From Limanda limanda (lineage: Eukaryota > Chordata > Actinopteri > Pleuronectiformes > Pleuronectidae), in NCBI RefSeq assembly GCF_963576545.1, contig NW_026870428.1, positions 80,758 to 144,757 of the forward strand: a DNA stretch of 64,000 nt. The letters are read 5' to 3'. Under the pieces are notes generated by a model. It saw nothing but the letters and a program-made list of their open reading frames with translations, searched no databases and was not told the origin of the DNA. This document shows, piece by piece, positions 23,613-37,700 of this stretch (positions within the stretch are counted from its first letter, which is position 1; every line of letters starts with the position of its first letter). A program made the translations under genes and the position numbers.

Positions 23613-25221
23613 GCAAGTAGGCTCTACCCCCACTAAATGGGGTAGCGCGCATCGATCGGTACCATCCTTGAGCTTCTCCGACTTTCGGAAGGGTTAGGGT
23701 TAGGGTTAGGGATGAAAGCACATAGGAGAAAGAGATATTCTTGAATAACTTTTTTTGTGAAGGTCGGAGAGACTTGCAAGTAGGCTCTACCCCCACTAAA
23801 TGGGGTAGCGCGCATCGATCGGTACCATCCTTGAGCTTCTCCGACTTTCGGAAGGGTTAGGGTTAGGGTTAGGGATGAAAGCACATAGGAGAAAGAGATA
23901 TTCTTGAATAACTTTTTTTGTGAAGGTCGGAGAGACTTGGAAAGTGGTTGCATCTGGACTAATTTGGGTCCTGCAGATCGATTGGTACCATCCCCGAGCT
24001 TGTACGACCTTCGGAAGAGGTCGACCGACGAAATTCCCCCAAAATCTGAGGAGATATTCTTGAATAACTTTTTTTGTGAAGGTCGGAGAGACTTGCAAGT
24101 AGGCTCTACTCCCACTAAATGGGGTTGCGCGCATCGATCAGTACCATCCTTGAGCTTCTCCGACTTTCGGAAGGGTTAGGGTTAGGGTTAGGGATGAAAG
24201 CACATAGGAGAAAGAGATATTCTTGAATAACTTTTTTTGTGAAGGTCGGAGAGACTTGCAAGTAGGCTCTACCCCCACTAAATGGGGTAGCGCGCATCGA
24301 TCAGTACCATCCTTGAGCTTCTCCGACTTTCGGAAGGGTTAGGGTTAGGGTTAGGGATGAAAGCACATAGGAGAAAGAGATATTCTTGAATAACTTTTTT
24401 TGTGAAGGTCGGAGAGACTTGCAAGTAGGCTCTACCCCCACTAAATGGGGTTGCGCGCATCGATCGGTACCATCCTTGAGCTTCTCCGACTTTCGGAAGG
24501 GTTAGGGTTAGGGTTAGGGATGAAAGCACATAGGAGAAAGAGATATTCTTGAATAACTTTTTTTGTGAAGGTCGGAGAGACTTGCAAGTAGGCTCTACCC
24601 CCACTAAATGGGGTAGCGCGCATCGATCGGTACCATCCTTGAGCTTCTCCGACTTTCGGAAGGGTTAGGGTTAGGGTTAGGGATGAAAGCACATAGGAGA
24701 AAGAGATATTCTTGAATAACTTTTTTTGTGAAGGTCGGAGAGACTTGCAAGTAGGCTCTACCCCCACTAAATGGGGTAGCGCGCATCGATCGGTACCATC
24801 CTTGAGCTTCTCCGACTTTCGGAAGGGTTAGGGTTAGGGTTAGGGATGAAAGCACATAGGAGAAAGAGATATTCTTGAATAACTTTTTTTGTGAAGGTCG
24901 GAGAGACTTGGAAAGTGGTTGCATCTGGACTAATTTGGGTCCTGCGGATCGATTGGTACCATCCCCGAGCTTGTACGACCTTCGGAAGAGGTCGACCGAC
25001 GAAATTCCCCCAAATCTGAGGAGATATTCTTGAATAACTTTTTTTGTGAAGGTCGGAGAGACTTGCAAGTAGGCTCTACCCCCACTAAATGGGGTAGCGC
25101 GCATCGATCGGTACCATCCTTGAGCTTCTCCGACTTTCGGAAGGGTTAGGGTTAGGGATGAAAGCACATAGGAGAAAGAGATATTCTTGAATAACTTTTT
25201 TTGTGAAGGTCGGAGAGACTT

Positions 25222-26500
25222 GCAAGTAGGCTCTACCCCCACTAAATGGGGTAGCGCGCATCGATCGGTACCATCCTTGAGCTTCTCCGACTTTCGGAAG
25301 GGTTAGGGTTAGGGTTAGGGATGAAAGCACATAGGAGAAAGAGATATTCTTGAATAACTTTTTTTGTGAAGGTCGGAGAGACTTGCAAGTAGGCTCTACC
25401 CCCACTAAATGGGGTAGCGCGCATCGATCGGTACCATCCTTGAGCTTCTCCGACTTTCGGAAGGGTTAGGGTTAGGGTTAGGGATGAAAGCACATAGGAG
25501 AAAGAGATATTCTTGAATAACTTTTTTTGTGAAGGTCGGAGAGACTTGGAAAGTGGTTGCATCTGGACTAATTTGGGTCCTGCGGATCGATTGGTACCAT
25601 CCCTGAGCTTGTACGACCTTCGGAAGAGGTCGACCGACGAAATTCCCCCAAATCTGAGGAGATATTCTTGAATAACTTTTTTTGTGAAGGTCGGAGAGAC
25701 TTGCAAGTAGGCTCTACCCCCACTAAATGGGGTAGCGCGCATCGATCGGTACCATCCTTGAGCTTCTCCGACTTTCGGAAGGGTTAGGGTTAGGGTTAGG
25801 GATGAAAGCACATAGGAGAAAGAGATATTCTTGAATAACTTTTTTTGTGAAGGTCGGAGAGACTTGCAAGTAGGCTCTACCCCCACTAAATGGGGTAGCG
25901 CGCATCGATCGGTACCATCCTTGAGCTTCTCCGACTTTCGGAAGGGTTAGGGTTAGGGTTAGGGATGAAAGCACATAGGAGAAAGAGATATTCTTGAATA
26001 ACTTTTTTTGTGAAGGTCGGAGAGACTTGCAAGTAGGCTCTACCCCCACTAAATGGGGTAGCGCGCATCGATCGGTACCATCCTTGAGCTTCTCCGACTT
26101 TCGGAAGGGTTAGGGTTAGGGTTAGGGATGAAAGCACATAGGAGAAAGAGATATTCTTGAATAACTTTTTTTGTGAAGGTCGGAGAGACTTGCAAGTAGG
26201 CTCTACCCCCACTAAATGGGGTAGCGCGCATCGATCGGTACCATCCTTGAGCTTCTCCGACTTTCGGAAGGGTTAGGGTTAGGGTTAGGGATGAAAGCAC
26301 ATAGGAGAAAGAGATATTCTTGAATAACTTTTTTTGTGAAGGTCCCAGAGACTTGGAAAGTGGTTGCATCTGGACTAATTTGGGTCCTGCGGATCGATTG
26401 GTACCATCCCCGAGCTTGTACGACCTTCGGAAGAGGTCGACCGACGAAATTCCCCCAAATCTGAGGAGATATTCTTGAATAACTTTTTTTGTGAAGGTCG
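25222..26500 (+). repeat. Segment copied at +4,496 (about 29,718-31,000)
   Basis: The unique change CATCCCTGAGC (T at 25,604) in a B unit recurs at 30,100, and the unit order on both sides matches. The GGTCCCAGAG variant at about 26,344 is not in the second copy. Either it arose after the copying or the two segments were joined differently. Confidence 0.78.
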
Positions 26501-27960
26501 GAGAGACTTGCAAGTAGGCTCTACCCCCACTAAATGGGGTTGCGCGCATCGATCGGTACCATCCTTGAGCTTCTCCGACTTTCGGAAGGGTTAGGGTTAG
26601 GGTTAGGGATGAAAGCACATAGGAGAAAGAGATATTCTTGAATAACTTTTTTTGTGAAGGTCGGAGAGACTTGCAAGTAGGCTCTACCCCCACTAAATGG
26701 GGTAGCGCGCATCGATCGGTACCATCCTTGAGCTTCTCCGACTTTCGGAAGGGTTAGGGTTAGGGTTAGGGATGAAAGCACATAGGAGAAAGAGATATTC
26801 TTGAATAACTTTTTTGTGAAGGTCGGAGAGACTTGGAAAGTGGTTGCATCTGGACTAATTTGGGTCCTGCAGATCGATTGGTACCATCCCCGAGCTTGTA
26901 CGACCTTCGGAAGAGGTCGACCGACGAAATTCCCCCAAAATCTGAGGAGATATTCTTGAATAACTTTTTTTGTGAAGGTCGGAGAGACTTGCAAGTAGGC
27001 TCTACCCCCACTAAATGGGGTTGCGCGCATCGATCAGTACCATCCTTGAGCTTCTCCGACTTTCGGAAGGGTTAGGGTTAGGGTTAGGGATGAAAGCACA
27101 TAGGAGAAAGAGATATTCTTGAATAACTTTTTTTGTGAAGGTCGGAGAGACTTGCAAGTAGGCTCTACCCCCACTAAATGGGGTAGCGCGCATCGATCAG
27201 TACCATCCTTGAGCTTCTCCGACTTTCGGAAGGGTTAGGGTTAGGGTTAGGGATGAAAGCACATAGGAGAAAGAGATATTCTTGAATAACTTTTTTTGTG
27301 AAGGTCGGAGAGACTTGCAAGTAGGCTCTACCCCCACTAAATGGGGTAGCGCGCATCGATCGGTACCATCCTTGAGCTTCTCCGACTTTCGGAAGGGTTA
27401 GGGTTAGGGTTAGGGATGAAAGCACATAGGAGAAAGAGATATTCTTGAATAACTTTTTTTGTGAAGGTCGGAGAGACTTGCAAGTAGGCTCTACCCCCAC
27501 TAAATGGGGTAGCGCACATCGATCGGTACCATCCTTGAGCTTCTCCGACTTTCGGAAGGGTTAGGGTTAGGGTTAGGGATGAAAGCACATAGGAGAAAGA
27601 GATATTCTTGAATAACTTTTTTTGTGAAGGTCGGAGAGACTTGGAAAGTGGTTGCATCTGGACTAATTTGGGTCCTGCGGATCGATTGGTACCATCCCCG
27701 AGCTTGTACGACCTTCGGAAGAGGTCGACCGACGAAATTCCCCCAAATCTGAGGAGATATTCTTGAATAACTTTTTTTGTGAAGGTCGGAGAGACTTGCA
27801 AGTAGGCTCTACCCCCACTAAATGGGGTAGCGCGCATCGATCGGTACCATCCTTGAGCTTCTCCGACTTTCGGAAGGGTTAGGGTTAGGGTTAGGGATGA
27901 AAGCACATAGGAGAAAGAGATATTCTTGAATAACTTTTTTTGTGAAGGTCGGAGAGACTT
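26029..27960 (+). repeat. Displaced copy of segment 8,044-9,975
   Basis: This is the second location of the segment carrying GGTCCCAGAG, the T6 run and GCGCACATCG. Unit spacing is preserved exactly at an offset of 17,985 bp. It lies between segments that match other parts of the array, so the array looks like a mosaic built by repeated segment exchange. Confidence 0.85.
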
Positions 27961-30900
27961 GCAAGTAGGCTCTACCCCCACTAAATGGGGTAGCGCGCAT
28001 CGATCGGTACCATCCTTGAGCTTCTCCGACTTTCGGAAGGGTTAGGGTTAGGGTTAGGGATGAAAGCACATAGGAGAAAGAGATATTCTTGAATAACTTT
28101 TTTTGTGAAGGTCGGAGAGACTTGCAAGTAGGCTCTACCCCCACTAAATGGGGTAGCGCGCATCGATCGGTACCATCCTTGAGCTTCTCCGACTTTCGGA
28201 AGGGTTAGGGTTAGGGTTAGGGATGAAAGCACATAGGAGAAAGAGATATTCTTGAATAACTTTTTTTGTGAAGGTCGGAGAGACTTGGAAAGTGGTTGCA
28301 TCTGGACTAATTTGGGTCCTGCGGATCGATTGGTACCATCCCCGAGCTTGTACGACCTTCGGAAGAGGTCGACCGACGAAATTCCCCCAAATCTGAGGAG
28401 ATATTCTTGAATAACTTTTTTTGTGAAGGTCGGAGAGACTTGCAAGTAGGCTCTACCCCCACTAAATGGGGTTGCGCGCATCGATCGGTACCATCCTTGA
28501 GCTTCTCCGACTTTCGGAAGGGTTAGGGTTAGGGATGAAAGCACATAGGAGAAAGAGATATTCTTGAATAACTTTTTTTGTGAAGGTCGGAGAGACTTGC
28601 AAGTAGGCTCTACCCCCACTAAATGGGGTAGCGCGCATCGATCGGTACCATCCTTGAGCTTCTCCGACTTTCGGAAGGGTTAGGGTTAGGGATGAAAGCA
28701 CATAGGAGAAAGAGATATTCTTGAATAACTTTTTTTGTGAAGGTCGGAGAGACTTGGAAAGTGGTTGCATCTGGACTAATTTGGGTCCTGCAGATCGATT
28801 GGTACCATCCCCGAGCTTGTACGACCTTCGAAAGAGGTCGACCGACGAAATTCCCCCAAATCTGAGGAGATATTCTTGAATAACTTTTTTTGTGAAGGTC
28901 GGAGAGACTTGCAAGTAGGCTCTACCCCCACTAAATGGGGTTGCGCGCATCGATCAGTACCATCCTTGAGCTTCTCCGACTTTCGGAAGGGTTAGGGTTA
29001 GGGTTAGGGATGAAAGCACATAGGAGAAAGAGATATTCTTGAATAACTTTTTTTGTGAAGGTCGGAGAGACTTGCAAGTAGGCTCTACCCCCACTAAATG
29101 GGGTAGCGCGCATCGATCGGTACCATCCTTGAGCTTCTCCGACTTTCGGAAGGGTTAGGGTTAGGGTTAGGGATGAAAGCACATAGGAGAAAGAGATATT
29201 CTTGAATAACTTTTTTTGTGAAGGTCGGAGAGACTTGGAAAGTGGTTGCATCTGGACTAATTTGGGTCCTGCGGATCGATTGGTACCATCCCCGAGCTTG
29301 TACGACCTTCGAAAGAGGTCGACCGACGAAATTCCCCCAAATCTGAGGAGATATTCTTGAATAACTTTTTTTGTGAAGGTCGGAGAGACTTGCAAGTAGG
29401 CTCTACCCCCACTAAATGGGGTTGCGCGCATCGATCAGTACCATCCTTGAGCTTCTCCGACTTTCGGAAGGGTTAGGGTTAGGGTTAGGGATGAAAGCAC
29501 ATAGGAGAAAGAGATATTCTTGAATAACTTTTTTTGTGAAGGTCGGAGAGACTTGCAAGTAGGCTCTACCCCCACTAAATGGGGTAGCGCGCATCGATCG
29601 GTACCATCCTTGAGCTTCTCCGACTTTCGGAAGGGTTAGGGTTAGGGTTAGGGATGAAAGCACATAGGAGAAAGAGATATTCTTGAATAACTTTTTTTGT
29701 GAAGGTCGGAGAGACTTGCAAGTAGGCTCTACCCCCACTAAATGGGGTAGCGCGCATCGATCGGTACCATCCTTGAGCTTCTCCGACTTTCGGAAGGGTT
29801 AGGGTTAGGGTTAGGGATGAAAGCACATAGGAGAAAGAGATATTCTTGAATAACTTTTTTTGTGAAGGTCGGAGAGACTTGCAAGTAGGCTCTACCCCCA
29901 CTAAATGGGGTAGCGCGCATCGATCGGTACCATCCTTGAGCTTCTCCGACTTTCGGAAGGGTTAGGGTTAGGGTTAGGGATGAAAGCACATAGGAGAAAG
30001 AGATATTCTTGAATAACTTTTTTTGTGAAGGTCGGAGAGACTTGGAAAGTGGTTGCATCTGGACTAATTTGGGTCCTGCGGATCGATTGGTACCATCCCT
30101 GAGCTTGTACGACCTTCGGAAGAGGTCGACCGACGAAATTCCCCCAAATCTGAGGAGATATTCTTGAATAACTTTTTTTGTGAAGGTCGGAGAGACTTGC
30201 AAGTAGGCTCTACCCCCACTAAATGGGGTAGCGCGCATCGATCGGTACCATCCTTGAGCTTCTCCGACTTTCGGAAGGGTTAGGGTTAGGGTTAGGGATG
30301 AAAGCACATAGGAGAAAGAGATATTCTTGAATAACTTTTTTTGTGAAGGTCGGAGAGACTTGCAAGTAGGCTCTACCCCCACTAAATGGGGTAGCGCGCA
30401 TCGATCGGTACCATCCTTGAGCTTCTCCGACTTTCGGAAGGGTTAGGGTTAGGGTTAGGGATGAAAGCACATAGGAGAAAGAGATATTCTTGAATAACTT
30501 TTTTTGTGAAGGTCGGAGAGACTTGCAAGTAGGCTCTACCCCCACTAAATGGGGTAGCGCGCATCGATCGGTACCATCCTTGAGCTTCTCCGACTTTCGG
30601 AAGGGTTAGGGTTAGGGTTAGGGATGAAAGCACATAGGAGAAAGAGATATTCTTGAATAACTTTTTTTGTGAAGGTCGGAGAGACTTGCAAGTAGGCTCT
30701 ACCCCCACTAAATGGGGTAGCGCGCATCGATCGGTACCATCCTTGAGCTTCTCCGACTTTCGGAAGGGTTAGGGTTAGGGTTAGGGATGAAAGCACATAG
30801 GAGAAAGAGATATTCTTGAATAACTTTTTTTGTGAAGGTCGGAGAGACTTGGAAAGTGGTTGCATCTGGACTAATTTGGGTCCTGCGGATCGATTGGTAC

Positions 30901-31005
30901 CATCCCCGAGCTTGTACGACCTTCGGAAGAGGTCGACCGACGAAATTCCCCCAAATCTGAGGAGATATTCTTGAATAACTTTTTTTGTGAAGGTCGGAGA
31001 GACTT

Positions 31006-34000
31006 GCAAGTAGGCTCTACCCCCACTAAATGGGGTAGCGCGCATCGATCGGTACCATCCTTGAGCTTCTCCGACTTTCGGAAGGGTTAGGGTTAGGGTT
31101 AGGGATGAAAGCACATAGGAGAAAGAGATATTCTTGAATAACTTTTTTTGTGAAGGTCGGAGAGACTTGCAAGTAGGCTCTACCCCCACTAAATGGGGTA
31201 GCGCGCATCGATCGGTACCATCCTTGAGCTTCTCCGACTTTCGGAAGGGTTAGGGTTAGGGTTAGGGATGAAAGCACATAGGAGAAAGAGATATTCTTGA
31301 ATAACTTTTTTTGTGAAGGTCGGAGAGACTTGCAAGTAGGCTCTACCCCCACTAAATGGGGTAGCGCGCATCGATCGGTACCATCCTTGAGCTTCTCCGA
31401 CTTTCGGAAGGGTTAGGGTTAGGGTTAGGGATGAAAGCACATAGGAGAAAGAGATATTCTTGAATAACTTTTTTTGTGAAGGTCGGAGAGACTTGCAAGT
31501 AGGCTCTACCCCCACTAAATGGGGTAGCGCGCATCGATCGGTACCATCCTTGAGCTTCTCCGACTTTCGGAAGGGTTAGGGTTAGGGTTAGGGATGAAAG
31601 CACATAGGAGAAAGAGATATTCTTGAATAACTTTTTTTGTGAAGGTCGGAGAGACTTGGAAAGTGGTTGCATCTGGACTAATTTGGGTCCTGCGGATCGA
31701 TTGGTACCATCCCCGAGCTTGTACGACCTTCGGAAGAGGTCGACCGACGAAATTCCCCCAAATCTGAGGAGATATTCTTGAATAACTTTTTTTGTGAAGG
31801 TCGGAGAGACTTGCAAGTAGGCTCTACCCCCACTAAATGGGGTTGCGCGCATCGATCGGTACCATCCTTGAGCTTCTCCGACTTTCGGAAGGGTTAGGGT
31901 TAGGGTTAGGGATGAAAGCACATAGGAGAAAGAGATATTCTTGAATAACTTTTTTTGTGAAGGTCGGAGAGACTTGCAAGTAGGCTCTACCCCCACTAAA
32001 TGGGGTAGCGCGCATCGATCGGTACCATCCTTGAGCTTCTCCGACTTTCGGAAGGGTTAGGGTTAGGGTTAGGGATGAAAGCACATAGGAGAAAGAGATA
32101 TTCTTGAATAACTTTTTTTGTGAAGGTCGGAGAGACTTGGAAAGTGGTTGCATCTGGACTAATTTGGGTCCTGCAGATCGATTGGTACCATCCCCGAGCT
32201 TGTACGACCTTCGGAAGAGGTCGACCGACGAAATTCCCCCAAAATCTGAGGAGATATTCTTGAATAACTTTTTTTGTGAAGGTCGGAGAGACTTGCAAGT
32301 AGGCTCTACCCCCACTAAATGGGGTTGCGCGCATCGATCAGTACCATCCTTGAGCTTCTCCGACTTTCGGAAGGGTTAGGGTTAGGGTTAGGGATGAAAG
32401 CACATAGGAGAAAGAGATATTCTTGAATAACTTTTTTTGTGAAGGTCGGAGAGACTTGCAAGTAGGCTCTACCCCCACTAAATGGGGTAACGCGCATCGA
32501 TCGGTACCATCCTTGAGCTTCTCCGACTTTCGGAAGGGTTAGGGTTAGGGTTAGGGATGAAAGCACATAGGAGAAAGAGATATTCTTGAATAACTTTTTT
32601 TGTGAAGGTCGGAGAGACTTGCAAGTAGGCTCTACCCCCACTAAATGGGGTAGCGCGCATCGATCGGTACCATCCTTGAGCTTCTCCGACTTTCGGAAGG
32701 GTTAGGGTTAGGGTTAGGGATGAAAGCACATAGGAGAAAGAGATATTCTTGAATAACTTTTTTTGTGAAGGTCGGAGAGACTTGCAAGTAGGCTCTACCC
32801 CCACTAAATGGGGTAGCGCGCATCGATCGGTACCATCCTTGAGCTTCTCCGACTTTCGGAAGGGTTAGGGTTAGGGTTAGGGATGAAAGCACATAGGAGA
32901 AAGAGATATTCTTGAATAACTTTTTTTGTGAAGGTCGGAGAGACTTGCAAGTAGGCTCTACCCCCACTAAATGGGGTAGCGCGCATCGATCGGTACCATT
33001 CTTGAGCTTCTCCGACTTTCGGAAGGGTTAGGGTTAGGGTTAGGGATGAAAGCACATAGGAGAAAGAGATATTCTTGAATAACTTTTTTTGTGAAGGTCG
33101 GAGAGACTTGGAAAGTGGTTGCATCTGGACTAATTTGGGTCCTGCGGATCGATTGGTACCATCCCCGAGCTTGTACGACCTTCGGAAGAGGTCGACCGAC
33201 GAAATTCCCCCAAATCTGAGGAGATATTCTTGAATAACTTTTTTTGTGAAGGTCGGAGAGACTTGCAAGTAGGCTGTACCCCCACTAAATGGGGTAGCGC
33301 GCATCGATCGGTACCATCCTTGAGCTTCTCCGACTTTCGGAAGGGTTAGGGTTAGGGTTAGGGATGAAAGCACATAGGAGAAAGAGATATTCTTGAATAA
33401 CTTTTTTTGTGAAGGTCGGAGAGACTTGCAAGTAGGCTCTACCCCCACTAAATGGGGTAGCGCGCATCGATCGGTACCATCCTTGAGCTTCTCCGACTTT
33501 CGGAAGGGTTAGGGTTAGGGTTAGGGATGAAAGCACATAGGAGAAAGAGATATTCTTGAATAACTTTTTTTGTGAAGGTCGGAGAGACTTGGAAAGTGGT
33601 TGCATCTGGACTAATTTGGGTCCTGCAGATCGATTGGTACCATCCCCGAGCTTGTACGACCTTCGGAAGAGGTCGACCGACGAAATTCCCCCAAAATCTG
33701 AGGAGATATTCTTGAATAACTTTTTTTGTGAAGGTCGGAGAGACTTGCAAGTAGGCTCTACCCCCACTAAATGGGGTTGCGCGCATCGATCAGTACCATC
33801 CTTGAGCTTCTCCGACTTTCGGAAGGGTTAGGGTTAGGGTTAGGGATGAAAGCACATAGGAGAAAGAGATATTCTTGAATAACTTTTTTTGTGAAGGTCG
33901 GAGAGACTTGCAAGTAGGCTCTACCCCCACTAAATGGGGTAGCGCGCATCGATCAGTACCATCCTTGAGCTTCTCCGACTTTCGGAAGGGTTAGGGTTAG

Positions 34001-34710
34001 GGTTAGGGATGAAAGCACATAGGAGAAAGAGATATTCTTGAATAACTTTTTTTGTGAAGGTCGGAGAGACTTGCAAGTAGGCTCTACCCCCACTAAATGG
34101 GGTAGCGCGCATCGATCGGTACCATCCTTGAGCTTCTCCGACTTTCGGAAGGGTTAGGGTTAGGGTTAGGGATGAAAGCACATAGGAGAAAGAGATATTC
34201 TTGAATAACTTTTTTTGTGAAGGTCGGAGAGACTTGCAAGTAGGCTCTACCCCCACTAAATGGGGTAGCGCGCATCGATCGGTACCATCCTTGAGCTTCT
34301 CCGACTTTCGGAAGGGTTAGGGTTAGGGATGAAAGCACATAGGAGAAAGAGATATTCTTGAATAACTTTTTTTGTGAAGGTCGGAGAGACTTGGAAAGTG
34401 GTTGCATCTGGACTAATTTGGGTCCTGCGGATCGATTGGTACCATCCCCGAGCTTGTACGACCTTCGGAAGAGGTCGACCGACGAAATTCCCCCAAATCT
34501 GAGGAGATATTCTTGAATAACTTTTTTTGTGAAGGTCGGAGAGACTTGCAAGTAGGCTCTACCCCCACTAAATGGGGTAGCGCGCATCGATCGGTACCAT
34601 CCTTGAGCTTCTCCGACTTTCGGAAGGGTTAGGGTTAGGGTTAGGGATGAAAGCACATAGGAGAAAGAGATATTCTTGAATAACTTTTTTTGTGAAGGTC
34701 GGAGAGACTT
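31006..34710 (+). repeat. Segment copied at +7,245 (38,251-41,955)
   Basis: The code 4(part),2(B156),5,2(B156),4,2 and the markers GGGGTAACGCG (32,487), ACCATTCTTGAG (33,000) and GGCTGTACC (33,276) all recur 7,245 bp downstream (39,732; 40,245; 40,521). A shorter stretch, 31,813 to about 33,000, also matches 36,155-37,340 at an offset of 4,342 but lacks the last two markers. Confidence 0.83.
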
Positions 34711-37700
34711 GCAAGTAGGCTCTACCCCCACTAAATGGGGTAGCGCGCATCGATCGGTACCATCCTTGAGCTTCTCCGACTTTCGGAAGGGTTAGGGTTA
34801 GGGTTAGGGATGAAAGCACATAGGAGAAAGAGATATTCTTGAATAACTTTTTTTGTGAAGGTCGGAGAGACTTGGAAAGTGGTTGCATCTGGACTAATTT
34901 GGGTCCTGCGGATCGATTGGTACCATCCCCGAGCTTGTACGACCTTCGGAAGAGGTCGACCGACGAAATTCCCCCAAATCTGAGGAGATATTCTTGAATA
35001 ACTTTTTTTGTGAAGGTCGGAGAGACTTGCAAGTAGGCTCTACCCCCACTAAATGGGGTAGCGCGCATCGATCGGTACCATCCTTGAGCTTCTCCGACTT
35101 TCGGAAGGGTTAGGGTTAGGGTTAGGGATGAAAGCACATAGGAGAAAGAGATATTCTTGAATAACTTTTTTTGTGAAGGTCGGAGAGACTTGGAAAGTGG
35201 TTGCATCTGGACTAATTTGGGTCCTGCAGATCGATTGGTACCATCCCCGAGCTTGTACGACCTTCGGAAGAGGTCGACCGACGAAATTCCCCCAAAATCT
35301 GAGGAGATATTCTTGAATAACTTTTTTTGTGAAGGTCGGAGAGACTTGCAAGTAGGCTCTACCCCCACTAAATGGGGTTGCGCGCATCGATCAGTACCAT
35401 CCTTGAGCTTCTCCGACTTTCGGAAGGGTTAGGGTTAGGGTTAGGGATGAAAGCACATAGGAGAAAGAGATATTCTTGAATAACTTTTTTTGTGAAGGTC
35501 GGAGAGACTTGCAAGTAGGCTCTACCCCCACTAAATGGGGTAGCGCGCATCGATCAGTACCATCCTTGAGCTTCTCCGACTTTCGGAAGGGTTAGGGTTA
35601 GGGTTAGGGATGAAAGCACATAGGAGAAAGAGATATTCTTGAATAACTTTTTTTGTGAAGGTCGGAGAGACTTGCAAGTAGGCTCTACCCCCACTAAATG
35701 GGGTAGCGCGCATCGATCGGTACCATCCTTGAGCTTCTCCGACTTTCGGAAGGGTTAGGGTTAGGGTTAGGGATGAAAGCACATAGGAGAAAGAGATATT
35801 CTTGAATAACTTTTTTTGTGAAGGTCGGAGAGACTTGCAAGTAGGCTCTACCCCCACTAAATGGGGTAGCGCGCATCGATCGGTACCATCCTTGAGCTTC
35901 TCCGACTTTCGGAAGGGTTAGGGTTAGGGTTAGGGATGAAAGCACATAGGAGAAAGAGATATTCTTGAATAACTTTTTTTGTGAAGGTCGGAGAGACTTG
36001 GAAAGTGGTTGCATCTGGACTAATTTGGGTCCTGCGGATCGATTGGTACCATCCCCGAGCTTGTACGACCTTCGGAAGAGGTCGACCGACGAAATTCCCC
36101 CAAATCTGAGGAGATATTCTTGAATAACTTTTTTTGTGAAGGTCGGAGAGACTTGCAAGTAGGCTCTACCCCCACTAAATGGGGTTGCGCGCATCGATCG
36201 GTACCATCCTTGAGCTTCTCCGACTTTCGGAAGGGTTAGGGTTAGGGTTAGGGATGAAAGCACATAGGAGAAAGAGATATTCTTGAATAACTTTTTTTGT
36301 GAAGGTCGGAGAGACTTGCAAGTAGGCTCTACCCCCACTAAATGGGGTAGCGCGCATCGATCGGTACCATCCTTGAGCTTCTCCGACTTTCGGAAGGGTT
36401 AGGGTTAGGGTTAGGGATGAAAGCACATAGGAGAAAGAGATATTCTTGAATAACTTTTTTTGTGAAGGTCGGAGAGACTTGGAAAGTGGTTGCATCTGGA
36501 CTAATTTGGGTCCTGCAGATCGATTGGTACCATCCCCGAGCTTGTACGACCTTCGGAAGAGGTCGACCGACGAAATTCCCCCAAAATCTGAGGAGATATT
36601 CTTGAATAACTTTTTTTGTGAAGGTCGGAGAGACTTGCAAGTAGGCTCTACCCCCACTAAATGGGGTTGCGCGCATCGATCAGTACCATCCTTGAGCTTC
36701 TCCGACTTTCGGAAGGGTTAGGGTTAGGGTTAGGGATGAAAGCACATAGGAGAAAGAGATATTCTTGAATAACTTTTTTTGTGAAGGTCGGAGAGACTTG
36801 CAAGTAGGCTCTACCCCCACTAAATGGGGTAACGCGCATCGATCGGTACCATCCTTGAGCTTCTCCGACTTTCGGAAGGGTTAGGGTTAGGGTTAGGGAT
36901 GAAAGCACATAGGAGAAAGAGATATTCTTGAATAACTTTTTTTGTGAAGGTCGGAGAGACTTGCAAGTAGGCTCTACCCCCACTAAATGGGGTAGCGCGC
37001 ATCGATCGGTACCATCCTTGAGCTTCTCCGACTTTCGGAAGGGTTAGGGTTAGGGTTAGGGATGAAAGCACATAGGAGAAAGAGATATTCTTGAATAACT
37101 TTTTTTGTGAAGGTCGGAGAGACTTGCAAGTAGGCTCTACCCCCACTAAATGGGGTAGCGCGCATCGATCGGTACCATCCTTGAGCTTCTCCGACTTTCG
37201 GAAGGGTTAGGGTTAGGGTTAGGGATGAAAGCACATAGGAGAAAGAGATATTCTTGAATAACTTTTTTTGTGAAGGTCGGAGAGACTTGCAAGTAGGCTC
37301 TACCCCCACTAAATGGGGTAGCGCGCATCGATCGGTACCATCCTTGAGCTTCTCCGACTTTCGGAAGGGTTAGGGTTAGGGTTAGGGATGAAAGCACATA
37401 GGAGAAAGAGATATTCTTGAATAACTTTTTTTGTGAAGGTCGGAGAGACTTGGAAAGTGGTTGCATCTGGACTAATTTGGGTCCTGCGGATCGATTGGTA
37501 CCATCCCCGAGCTTGTACGACCTTCGGAAGAGGTCGACCGACGAAATTCCCCCAAATCTGAGGAGATATTCTTGAATAACTTTTTTTGTGAAGGTCGGAG
37601 AGACTTGCAAGTAGGCTCTACCCCCACTAAATGGGGTAGCGCGCATCGATCGGTACCATCCTTGAGCTTCTCCGACTTTCGGAAGGGTTAGGGTTAGGGT

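Larger units (their letters stand above)
13659..24300 (+). repeat. Array block marked by the TACTCCC variant of monomer A
   Basis: The A unit after certain B156 units has CTCTACTCCCACT instead of CTCTACCCCCACT, near 14,155, 16,558, 18,491, 19,780, 21,707 and 24,109. These are spaced 2,403, 1,933, 1,289, 1,927 and 2,402 bp apart. The variant is absent from the array between about 24.3 and 57 kb and returns near 57,237, 59,640, 61,573 and 63,500. It marks a locally spread subfamily with clusters coded 2(B156),5 or 4,2. Confidence 0.8.
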
